This document shows, piece by piece, positions 8,788 through 15,911 of a DNA stretch of 41,493 nucleotides (positions are counted from its first letter, which is position 1; each line of letters opens with the position of its first letter). The notes under the pieces are model-generated. The model made no database searches. It had not been told where the DNA came from and saw only the letters and a program-made list of their open reading frames with translations. A program made the position numbers and the translations under genes. The DNA is from Chromatiales bacterium (GTDB lineage: Bacteria > Pseudomonadota > Gammaproteobacteria > Chromatiales > Chromatiaceae): NCBI GenBank assembly GCA_024762475.1, contig JANTHJ010000017.1, forward strand, positions 1 to 41,493, read 5' to 3'.

Positions 8788-9518
8788 ACTGGCATCCCTC
8801 CACTCATCCCCTGCACCGGGTTCGGCTGCTCACCTTCGACCTGGACGACACCCTGTGGCCCTGCTTCCCGGTGATCCATGCTGCCGAGAGAGAGGTGCAT
8901 GCGTGGTTTGAGGAGGCGGCGCCCGAGCTGACGCAGCACTACCGGATAGAGGATCTGCGGGAACACCGCGTGCAGCTGGCTCGTGCCAACCCGGACCAGG
9001 CCCATGACCTGACCGGCCTGCGCCTGCGCAGCTACCGCGAACTGGCGCGCCGCCATGGGCTGGACGAAGGCATCGCTGAGCAGGCCAATGCCATCTTCCG
9101 ACGGGCGCGTAATCGGGTGACCCCCTATGACGAGGTGGTGGAGGTGCTTTCTCAGTTGCGTGCGCGTTTTCGCCTGGTGGCGGTGAGCAACGGCAATGCC
9201 CAGATAGAGCACACCCCGTTGGCCGGCTGTTTCGATCACGCCTTCATGGCCGAGGCGGTCGGCGCCGCCAAGCCCGATCCGGCGCTCTTCTATGCAGCAA
9301 GCAGGGCCACGGGCATTCCATTGGCTGAGGCGGCGCACGTGGGTGACGACCCGCTGCGCGACGTGGCGGCTGCCCTGCAGGTGGGTATGCACGCTGTGTG
9401 GATCAATCGCGAGGGCACAGACTGGCCCGAGACGCTGTCGCCGCCGGATGTGCAGGTGAGCAACCTGCACCAGCTACGTAACTATCTGCTCCGCGAACGG
9501 GGGGAGGACGAGGTGTGA
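8784..9518 (+). CDS. yigB: HAD-superfamily phosphatase, YigB-like
   Basis: The 244-residue protein has the four HAD motifs: I, LLTFDLDDTLWP near residue 15 with nucleophile Asp; II, VAVSNGNAQ; III, the Lys in AAKPDPALF; IV, HVGDDPLRDV. It resembles E. coli YigB as I remember it (LTFDLDDTL, NGNAQPE, HVGDD, a CWI/VWI strand near the end). YigB dephosphorylates FMN and 5-amino-6-(5-phosphoribitylamino)uracil in riboflavin synthesis. It overlaps amgK by 4 bases and the TAXI gene by 4, so all three are coupled. Because the MurNAc-recycling phosphatase MupP is also a HAD protein, a role with AmgK is an alternative, but the sequence favours YigB. Confidence 0.8.
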   Translation: MNWHPSTHPLHRVRLLTFDLDDTLWPCFPVIHAAEREVHAWFEEAAPELTQHYRIEDLREHRVQLARANPDQAHDLTGLRLRSYRELARRHGLDEGIAEQANAIFRRARNRVTPYDEVVEVLSQLRARFRLVAVSNGNAQIEHTPLAGCFDHAFMAEAVGAAKPDPALFYAASRATGIPLAEAAHVGDDPLRDVAAALQVGMHAVWINREGTDWPETLSPPDVQVSNLHQLRNYLLRERGEDEV

Positions 9519-10804
9519 ACAAGGATATCAGGCAGGCGCTATCGATCTATGGACCGATAACCCTGGCGGCGATGATTGCCTTCGCGGTGGCCTACCAGTT
9601 CATCAAGCCGGCGCCGCCCGACCATGTGCGTATCGCCAGCGGCTCGCCGCAGGGGGCCTATTATGGCTACGCCCAGTCCTACGCGCGTGAGTTGGCAAAG
9701 GAGGGCATCACCCTCGAGGTGGTGCCCACGGCCGGTTCGGTGGAGAACATCCGGCTGTTGCACCAGGGCAAGGTGGATATCGCCCTCGTCCAGGGGGGTA
9801 TCGAGGACCGCCAGGAACAGCGGCGGCTGTACTCCCTCGGCAGTCTCTACTACGAGCCCCTGTGGCTGTTTCTGCGTAAGGGAGTGGACATCGAGCGCCT
9901 GGGTCAACTGCGCGGATTGAGAGTTTCAGTGGGCGCCGTGGGCTCGGGTACGCGGGCCCTGGTGCTGCGTTTGCTGCAGGCCAATGGTGTTCCGCGGGAC
10001 GGTGTCGGGCTGGCCAGCCTGGACAGCCGGGATTCCGCCAAGGCGTTGCTGGAGGGTCGCCTCGACGGGGCCTTTTTCGTCGGCTCGCCCCAAGGCAGTG
10101 CGGTGGGGCAACTGCTGGCCTCGACCGGGGTGCGGTTGTTCGATTTCACCCGTGCACCGGCCTATGCCCGCCGTTACCGCTTTCTGAGCGATCTCGTGCT
10201 GCCCCGCGGGGTCGCGGATCTGGCGCGGGATCTGCCACCCGCGGACGTACACCTGGCGGCACCTGCCGCCAATCTGGTGGTGAGCGAGGATACCCATCCG
10301 GCGATCAGTGACCTGCTGTTGCAGGCAGTGACACGGGTGCATGAGAACGGCGACTGGTTCGCCGGGCGCGGGGAATTCCCTCAACCGCGCCTACTGGCCT
10401 ATCCTTTGGCCGACGAGGCCCGCCGCTACTACAAGCATGGCCCCCCCTTCCTGCAGCGTTACCTGCCATTCTGGGCCGCCTCGCTGATCGACCGCCTGAA
10501 GGTGATGCTGCTGCCACTGATCCTGATGCTCCTGCCACTGATCAAGCTGATGCCACCGATCTACAACTGGCGCATGGAGTCGAAGATCTATCGTTGGTAC
10601 GAGGATCTGGAGAAGCTCGAGGCCAAGGCAGCCGCAGATGGATTGGATCCGGCCGAGGCCCGAAACGAGCTTGCGCGGCTCGAAGACGAGGTCAGGCGAA
10701 TCGACGTTCCTTCCTCGTACGGCAGACAGCTCTACCATCTGCGGCAGCACATCGACCTTGTGCGCGGTCGTCTCGATCAGGCGACACACCAGGCTGGAGC
10801 CTGA
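9515..10804 (+). CDS. TAXI-family solute-binding protein with C-terminal membrane anchor and coiled coil
   Basis: The 429-residue protein starts with a transmembrane or signal-anchor segment (ITLAAMIAFAVAYQFI). A TAXI-type periplasmic binding domain follows: IASGSPQGAYYGYA, VVPTAGSVENIRLL, DIALVQGG and VGAVGSGTRAL. The family normally delivers substrates such as glutamate or C4-dicarboxylates to TRAP permeases. After the binding fold (about residue 315) come two Leu-rich membrane spans around VMLLPLILMLLPLIKL and a charged coiled-coil tail (about 350-425). That tail is not part of a classical soluble binding protein. No TRAP permease gene lies nearby, so a stand-alone sensor or scaffold role is possible. 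A GTG start overlaps the previous stop (GTGA) after a GGGGGAGGA ribosome site. Confidence 0.82.
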   Translation: MNKDIRQALSIYGPITLAAMIAFAVAYQFIKPAPPDHVRIASGSPQGAYYGYAQSYARELAKEGITLEVVPTAGSVENIRLLHQGKVDIALVQGGIEDRQEQRRLYSLGSLYYEPLWLFLRKGVDIERLGQLRGLRVSVGAVGSGTRALVLRLLQANGVPRDGVGLASLDSRDSAKALLEGRLDGAFFVGSPQGSAVGQLLASTGVRLFDFTRAPAYARRYRFLSDLVLPRGVADLARDLPPADVHLAAPAANLVVSEDTHPAISDLLLQAVTRVHENGDWFAGRGEFPQPRLLAYPLADEARRYYKHGPPFLQRYLPFWAASLIDRLKVMLLPLILMLLPLIKLMPPIYNWRMESKIYRWYEDLEKLEAKAAADGLDPAEARNELARLEDEVRRIDVPSSYGRQLYHLRQHIDLVRGRLDQATHQAGA

Positions 10805-10809
10805 TCGCC

Positions 10810-12015
10810 TCAGATCTCGCGTAGGCCTTCGGATGGCTCGATGCGGGCCGAGCGCATGCCGGCCAGCGCGGCGGCCAGGACCGCCGCGGCGGTGGTCACG
10901 GCCAGCGACCAGAGATAGTGCTCGGGCAGCAGTACGCAGACGGCCTGTCCGTCCGCGAGCTGGTCGCCGAGCATATCGTTGATGGCCCAGGCCGCAAGCC
11001 GATAAAGAACGACCGCCAGTGTCCAGCCGAGGATCGCGGTATAGAAGGCCTGCACCATGGGAAACCAAATGATGTCGCCAGTGCGAAAGCCCACCAGGCG
11101 CAGTACCGACAGCTCCTTGCGCTTGCGGTCCACATTGGCCCATAGGCTGGCACCAAGCGACAGCGAGAAGCCGATCAGGCCGATGATGGCGATCGCCCAG
11201 TAGATGGCGCTGAGGTTTCGGTCCATCTTCATCACCAGCTCTATGTCTGCGGACCGGGTGCGCACGTCTATGCCGGCCTCGCGGAACAGCCTCTCCAGGC
11301 CAGGCACATCGTAGATGGAATGCGCATAAAGTCGGAAGCCAGGATAGGTACGCTGTGCCGGCGGTTCGGTGCCCGACCAGCCGAGCGCCGGTACCGCATG
11401 CCCGTCGCGAAAATCCTCCAGCGCCTCGAGCAGCAGCACGTCGACGAAGGCACCATCGCGGGAAAAGGCGCGGGCGGGGGCGATGCCCACCACCTCCAGC
11501 GGCAGATGGACCCGCTCGTGCCGGCCCCGGAAGCGCCGCGCGAGGCTGCCGTCGATGACGTCACCGGGTTCCACCTTGAGTTTTTCTGCCGCGCCGCGTG
11601 AGAGCACGATCCGTTTCAGCCCATTGGCCCGCCCGCGGACGGTCTCGAGCAGCGGGTCCTTATTGTCCGAAGGGATCATCTCCGCATTGATGATGCGACT
11701 GGCCCTGTCGCTCTTCAGCTGCAGGGTGGCGGCAATGCTGCGGGTGCGCGGCACCACGAAGGCCACGTCGGGCCGCTGTCGCAGTTTGGTCAGCCAGGCG
11801 GCGGTATAACGTCCACTGCCCACGGGGCGGATCTCACGGTTCGCGGGGTCCTCTATCAGCTGGTCCAGCATGCCGCCGACCACGCCGAACTTGAGACCGA
11901 ACAACACCAGCATGGGTCCGAGCACCGCGGCCAGTGCGAGCACGAAGCAGCCCGACATCTGCCATTCATGGGCATAGTCGCGGGTCGCGAGACGAAACAC
12001 CTTGAGCAGGCGCAT
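10810..12015 (-). CDS. FtsX/MacB-type ABC transporter permease
   Basis: The 401-residue protein has the FtsX-family layout: an N-terminal membrane helix (CFVLALAAVLGPMLVLF, about 22-45), a large periplasmic domain (about 50-265), then three C-terminal helices (IYWAIAIIGLIGFSL, FYTAILGWTLAVVLY and LWSLAVTTAAAVLAAALAG). The cytoplasmic coupling segment between them reads NVDRKRKELSVLRLVGF, typical of MacB/LolCE relatives. It ends RIEPSEGLREI, close to the common 'P.E.LR' family ending. Its start overlaps the ATPase stop by one base, so the two are coupled. Substrate is unknown; members export lipoproteins or peptides, or transmit force to envelope hydrolases. Confidence 0.85.
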   Translation of the reverse strand: MRLLKVFRLATRDYAHEWQMSGCFVLALAAVLGPMLVLFGLKFGVVGGMLDQLIEDPANREIRPVGSGRYTAAWLTKLRQRPDVAFVVPRTRSIAATLQLKSDRASRIINAEMIPSDNKDPLLETVRGRANGLKRIVLSRGAAEKLKVEPGDVIDGSLARRFRGRHERVHLPLEVVGIAPARAFSRDGAFVDVLLLEALEDFRDGHAVPALGWSGTEPPAQRTYPGFRLYAHSIYDVPGLERLFREAGIDVRTRSADIELVMKMDRNLSAIYWAIAIIGLIGFSLSLGASLWANVDRKRKELSVLRLVGFRTGDIIWFPMVQAFYTAILGWTLAVVLYRLAAWAINDMLGDQLADGQAVCVLLPEHYLWSLAVTTAAAVLAAALAGMRSARIEPSEGLREI

Positions 12016-12776
12016 CAGCCGTTCACTACCGTCTCTGTAGTGCGTCCGTCCTTGGATCGCCGGGTGTGATGGGCGAGCCTGCGCAGCCCCAGTCGCTTGA
12101 TATGACGCCAGGCATGGCTGGCCACGATGACGGTGATGTTGCGCTCCTCGGCCAGCCCGATGAACAGGGACATGATTTTCTCCGCGGCAAAGGGGTCGAC
12201 CGAGGCGGTGGGCTCGTCGGCGATGACGATGGAGGGCTCGTGCGCCAGGGCGCGACCGATGGCGACCCGTTGGCGCTCGCCGGTGGAAAGCGTCTCGGGT
12301 AGCTTGTCGAGGTGGCGTGCGATGCCCAGCTCGCGCGCGAGCTGTTCCACCACGCCGGCGTCGCGCAGGCCCAGTACATTGCGCGACAGACTCATGTTGT
12401 CGCGCACCGTCAGATAGGGCAGCAGCCCGCCGGTCTGCATCACATAGCCGATGTGCCGCTTGCGCAGCTCCCCCAGGCGGTTCAGCTTGCGCCGCGCCCA
12501 GAAATGACCGACATCGATGGGCTCGCCGGTATTCACCGGGCGGAAGCGGAAGGCCCCGATCTGCGAGGGCTGGGAGATGAAGGCGAGGATGTCCAGCAGG
12601 GTCGACTTTCCGCAGCCTGATTCGCCGATCAGGGCTATCTTCTCTCCCTGGGCGATCTGCAGGGAGGGCACATTCAGGCGGAAGGAGATCCCCTGGGACT
12701 TGCGGTCCATGATCACGTCGCGGAGATGGTAGATGATGCCACGATCGCGACAGGGGGTTGTCAGTGCGCTGCTCAA
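12015..12776 (-). CDS. ABC transporter ATP-binding protein (LolD/MacB type)
   Basis: Walker A is GESGCGKST, the Q-loop region is GYVMQTGGLLPYLTV, the signature is LSTGERQRVAIGRAL, Walker B is IVIADEPTASVD and the H-loop His lies in VIVASHAWRH. It powers the FtsX-type permease encoded one base downstream. Compared with LolD, the segment between Walker A and the Q-loop is longer (an insertion with TGEPIDVGHFWARRKL). The start is uncertain. The first beta strand (IIYHLRDVIMD) requires a start upstream of the ATG at 12710; the best in-frame choice is TTG at 12776, but no clear ribosome site supports it. The frame stays open up to 13046. Confidence 0.85.
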   Translation of the reverse strand: MSSALTTPCRDRGIIYHLRDVIMDRKSQGISFRLNVPSLQIAQGEKIALIGESGCGKSTLLDILAFISQPSQIGAFRFRPVNTGEPIDVGHFWARRKLNRLGELRKRHIGYVMQTGGLLPYLTVRDNMSLSRNVLGLRDAGVVEQLARELGIARHLDKLPETLSTGERQRVAIGRALAHEPSIVIADEPTASVDPFAAEKIMSLFIGLAEERNITVIVASHAWRHIKRLGLRRLAHHTRRSKDGRTTETVVNG

Positions 12777-12883
12777 GGTCGTCGTCAGAGTTGCTTCGTA
12801 GAGAGGGCGGCTATTGTACTTGGGAAGAGTGGCGCGTGCGCGTCGGCCGGCGGTTGTGCGTCGGATCTGGCGAAGGCGTCGAA

Positions 12884-12915
12884 GGCCACCCGCAACAGGC
12901 GGGCCGGGGGTGGCC
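12884..12915. promoter_or_regulatory. Inverted repeat in divergent intergenic region
   Basis: GGCCACC (12884-12890) and GGTGGCC (12909-12915) are perfect 7-bp inverted arms with 18 bases between. They lie about 50 bases upstream of the phosphorylase ATG, within the 189-bp space shared with the ABC operon. This could be an operator or a leader hairpin; chance is possible in such GC-rich DNA. Confidence 0.25.
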
Positions 12916-12965
12916 GAATATGCGAACATTGAACCCCGTAACAGCTTGCCCCGGAGGTAGCCCGC

Positions 12966-14513
12966 ATGGCGTCCAGTCGCCGCCAGACCCTGACATTGCG
13001 CCGCGTGGCCATCGATACCTTTCGCGAGAACGTGGCCTACCTGCACCGTGAGTGTGACATCTATCGCGCCGAGGGGTTCCAGGCACTGTCCAAGGTGGAG
13101 ATCAGCGGCCGTGGCAGGCGCGTTCTGGCGGTACTGAATGTGGTGGACGATCCGCAGATCATCGCCCCGGCCGAGTTGGGGCTGAGTGCCCAGGCGTTCG
13201 AGCAGCTAGGCCTGGGCGATGGCCGGGCGGTACGTATAGCCCACGCCGAGCCACCCGAATCGCTGGCGTCGGTGCACCGCAAGATCGCGGGCGAGGTTCT
13301 CCGGCACGACGAACTGGCGGCCCTGGCGCAGGATATCGTCGACAATCGCTATTCCAAGATGGAGATGGCCGCCTTCCTGGTGGCCTGCAGCGACAACGGT
13401 CTGACGCGCGAGGAGGTCCTGTCTCTCACCCGGGCCATGGTGGAGACCGGGGAGCGGCTCGACTGGGGCGAGCCCCTGGTGGCGGACAAGCACTGCGTGG
13501 GCGGGATTCCCGGCAACCGTACCAGCATGCTGGTGGTCCCCATCGTTGCCGCTCACGGCATGCTGATCCCCAAGACCTCGAGTCGCGCGATCACCTCTCC
13601 AGCCGGAACGGCCGACACCATGGAGCTGTTGGCGCAGGTGGAGCTCAGTCCGAAGCGGTTGCACGAGATCGTGCGCCACCATCGTGGCTGCCTCGCCTGG
13701 GGCGGGACGGCACGCCTGGCGCCGGTCGATGACATCCTGATCTCGGTGGAGCGACCGCTGTCCATGGATTCGCGTGGCCAGATGGTGGCCTCGATTCTGT
13801 CAAAGAAGGTGGCGGCCGGCTCGACCCACCTGCTGATCGACATCCCCATGGGGCCAACGGCAAAGGTTCGCACCACACGCGAGGCAGTGGCCTTGCGCAA
13901 GCTGTTCGAATACGTGGGTGATCGCCTGGGGCTGCATGTGGAGGTCATCATCACCGATGGCAGCCAGCCGATCGGTCACGGTATCGGTCCCTGGTTCGAG
14001 GTGCGCGACGTGATGCAGGTTCTGCACAACGATCCCGATGCCGCCCAGGACCTGCGCCAGAAGGCGCTGCGTCTGGCCGGCCGGGTGATCGAGTTCGATC
14101 CGGACATCCGGGGTGGGCAGGGCTACGCGGTGGCGCGGGACATTCTCGACTCGGGACGGGCCCTGGCCAAGATGCAGGCCATCATTCAGGCCCAAGGGCC
14201 CTCCGAGCTGCAGGTCACACCCGGACGGTTGCGGCGGGTGGTCAGGGCCAGACGGGGCGGCTATGTGGTGGCCATCGACAATTTGCGCATGGCACAGATC
14301 GCCCGCATGGCCGGCGCGCCCATGGACAAGGGAGCCGGGGTGGATCTGCACCACAAGCTGGGCGAACGGGTGAAAAAAGACGAACCTCTGTATACCATCT
14401 GTGCAGATTTTCCTTCCGATTTTCGATTCGCGGTCAATCTGGCGGAGCGCGACAGCGGGTTCACCCTGGGCGGCGAGCCGCCGGCCGAGGTGGACGAGGG
14501 GCTGGTGTACTGA
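12966..14513 (+). CDS. Archaeal-type thymidine/AMP phosphorylase family protein
   Basis: The 515-residue protein is longer than bacterial DeoA (about 440) and has the extra N-terminal domain (about 1-90) seen in archaeal AMP phosphorylases and the bacterial 'putative thymidine phosphorylase' family. Core motifs are visible: helical region [20 protein letters not shown], then [17 protein letters not shown] (phosphate/phosphoribosyl site), [19 protein letters not shown] and a C-terminal domain with [15 protein letters not shown]. Archaeal members phosphorolyse nucleoside monophosphates to ribose 1,5-bisphosphate and base; bacterial members are little studied. A GGAGG site precedes the ATG. The next gene starts 1 base after the stop and encodes a PRPP-synthetase homologue, which suggests joint ribose-phosphate salvage. 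Confidence 0.85.
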   Translation: MASSRRQTLTLRRVAIDTFRENVAYLHRECDIYRAEGFQALSKVEISGRGRRVLAVLNVVDDPQIIAPAELGLSAQAFEQLGLGDGRAVRIAHAEPPESLASVHRKIAGEVLRHDELAALAQDIVDNRYSKMEMAAFLVACSDNGLTREEVLSLTRAMVETGERLDWGEPLVADKHCVGGIPGNRTSMLVVPIVAAHGMLIPKTSSRAITSPAGTADTMELLAQVELSPKRLHEIVRHHRGCLAWGGTARLAPVDDILISVERPLSMDSRGQMVASILSKKVAAGSTHLLIDIPMGPTAKVRTTREAVALRKLFEYVGDRLGLHVEVIITDGSQPIGHGIGPWFEVRDVMQVLHNDPDAAQDLRQKALRLAGRVIEFDPDIRGGQGYAVARDILDSGRALAKMQAIIQAQGPSELQVTPGRLRRVVRARRGGYVVAIDNLRMAQIARMAGAPMDKGAGVDLHHKLGERVKKDEPLYTICADFPSDFRFAVNLAERDSGFTLGGEPPAEVDEGLVY

Positions 14514-14514
14514 A

Positions 14515-15429
14515 ATGGCAATGCTGATCGGGTTCGAGGAATACCGCAAACAGGCGCGCGCGCTCGCGGCAGAGGCCGGTATGGGCTATGCCGATGCGGC
14601 GATCCATCATTTTCCCGACGAGGAGAGTCTGGTCCGGTTGCCGGCGGAGCTGCCGCAAGAGGTGGTCCTGTGTCGCAGCCTGGATCGTCCCAATACGAAA
14701 CTGATCGAGCTGGTGCTGGCGGCGGCCGAGGCCCGCGAGCTGGGTGCCCGGCGGCTCACCCTGGTTGCGCCCTATCTGTGCTACATGCGCCAGGACCGGG
14801 CCTTTCACAGCGGCGAGGCGGTCAGTCAGAAGGTGATTGGCCGGCTGCTCGCCGAGCATTTCGACACCGTCGTCACGGTCGACCCCCATCTGCACCGCAT
14901 CCGCCACTTGAGCGAGGCGGTGCCGGCGCGACGCGCGGCGGCGCTTACGGCGATGGGTCCCATTGCGGATTTCCTAAAGGGGCACGTGCGGCATGCGCTG
15001 CTGGTTGGGCCGGACGGAGAATCGGAACAGTGGGTGGCCGAGGTGGCCAGGCGCGCGGGGATGGACTATGTGGTGGGCGAGAAAGTGCGCCTGGGTGACC
15101 GCGAGGTGGAGATCCACCTCAATGGTGATTTCGCCGACCGCGAGGTGGTATTGATCGACGACGTGGCCAGTACCGGACGGACCCTGGAGGTTGCGGCCAA
15201 TATCGCGCTCGCCGGGGGTGCAGTCTCGGTGTCGGTCATGGTCACCCATGCGCTGTTTGTAGAGGGGGCGGTGGCACGTCTGGAAAAGGCGGGGGTGGGC
15301 CACATCTGGAGCACCGACAGCATTCCCCACGAGACCAATGCCATTGGGTTGGCGCCGCTGCTGGCGGGTGCCCTGGGCGAAACCGAGGAGGACGAGCATG
15401 CCGCTGTTGAAGATTCAAACCAATCGTAA
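14515..15429 (+). CDS. Ribose-phosphate pyrophosphokinase-like protein (PRPP synthetase family)
   Basis: The 304-residue protein has PRPP synthetase landmarks: FPDEESLVRL, PYLCYMRQDRAFHSGEAVSQK (the ATP-site flexible region; quoted only in part here is PYLCYMRQDR), VTVDPHLHRI (metal-binding His/Asp) and VVLIDDVASTGRT (PRPP-binding loop). The family makes PRPP from ribose 5-phosphate and ATP. Divergence from housekeeping Prs is evident: the usual FPDGE is FPDEE, and the segment after domain 1 is short. This is therefore probably a second, specialised copy working with the adjacent phosphorylase. The ATG at 14515 directly follows the upstream stop; ATG 14521 is an alternative. Its last 32 bases overlap the next gene. 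Confidence 0.85.
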   Translation: MAMLIGFEEYRKQARALAAEAGMGYADAAIHHFPDEESLVRLPAELPQEVVLCRSLDRPNTKLIELVLAAAEARELGARRLTLVAPYLCYMRQDRAFHSGEAVSQKVIGRLLAEHFDTVVTVDPHLHRIRHLSEAVPARRAAALTAMGPIADFLKGHVRHALLVGPDGESEQWVAEVARRAGMDYVVGEKVRLGDREVEIHLNGDFADREVVLIDDVASTGRTLEVAANIALAGGAVSVSVMVTHALFVEGAVARLEKAGVGHIWSTDSIPHETNAIGLAPLLAGALGETEEDEHAAVEDSNQS

Positions 15430-15742
15430 CCTGGACGAGGCCGCCGCTGTACACCTCGCCCGCGACACATCGCGAGCAGTGGCCGAGATGCTGGGCAAGC
15501 CCGAGCGCTATGTGATGGTGGACGTCTCCGCTGGCCGGACCATGATCTTTGCCGGCACTGACGAGCCCCTGGCCTACCTCGAACTCAAGAGTATCGGCCT
15601 GCCCGAGGACCGCACCGCCGAGTTCTCTGCCACCCTGTGCGAGATGATCTGCACCCGCCTGCGCGTGCCCAAGGACCGTATCTACATCGAGTTCGCCGGG
15701 GCCGAGCGACACATGTGGGGCTGGAACGGCGCCACCTTCTGA
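15398..15742 (+). CDS. MIF/phenylpyruvate tautomerase family protein
   Basis: The 114-residue protein begins Met-Pro-Leu; processed Pro1 is the catalytic base of the tautomerase superfamily. Length and the pattern LELKSIG, then YIEFAGAERHMWGWNG near the end match macrophage migration inhibitory factor homologues, which form trimers and tautomerise phenylpyruvate or dopachrome in vitro. The ATG at 15398 is preceded by GAGGAGGACGAGC and lies inside the end of the PRPP-synthetase-like gene in another frame, so translation is probably coupled. Physiological substrate is unknown in bacteria. Its link with nucleotide salvage is by context only. Confidence 0.85.
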   Translation: MPLLKIQTNRNLDEAAAVHLARDTSRAVAEMLGKPERYVMVDVSAGRTMIFAGTDEPLAYLELKSIGLPEDRTAEFSATLCEMICTRLRVPKDRIYIEFAGAERHMWGWNGATF

Positions 15743-15797
15743 CAGCCGCCGGGTCGTGCTCCGCCAGTTCCGATAACCGGTGATTGAAAACTGGCTG

Positions 15798-15873
15798 TCG
15801 GGCCTGAAGGCCCTCACACGGTATCGGCGCTTGCTCGGCGCCTGTCCGTGGGAGCGGCTTCAGCCGCGATAGG
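15798..15873. repeat. REPIN-like pair of inverted REP hairpins
   Basis: Two REP-type hairpins face each other. 15798-15819 on the minus strand reads GTGTGAGGGCCTTCAGGCCC..; 15846-15873 on the plus strand reads CCGTGGGAGCGGCTTCAGCC... Each has a 5-bp stem around a TTCA loop (GGGCC/GGCCC and GCGGC/GCCGC). The paired substitutions keep the stem. The copies lie between the convergent MIF-like and VWA genes. A third copy is at 29563. Confidence 0.7.
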
Positions 15874-15911
15874 GATCCTCGCTGGATGCCGCCGGTTGCT
15901 GGCGGCACCCG

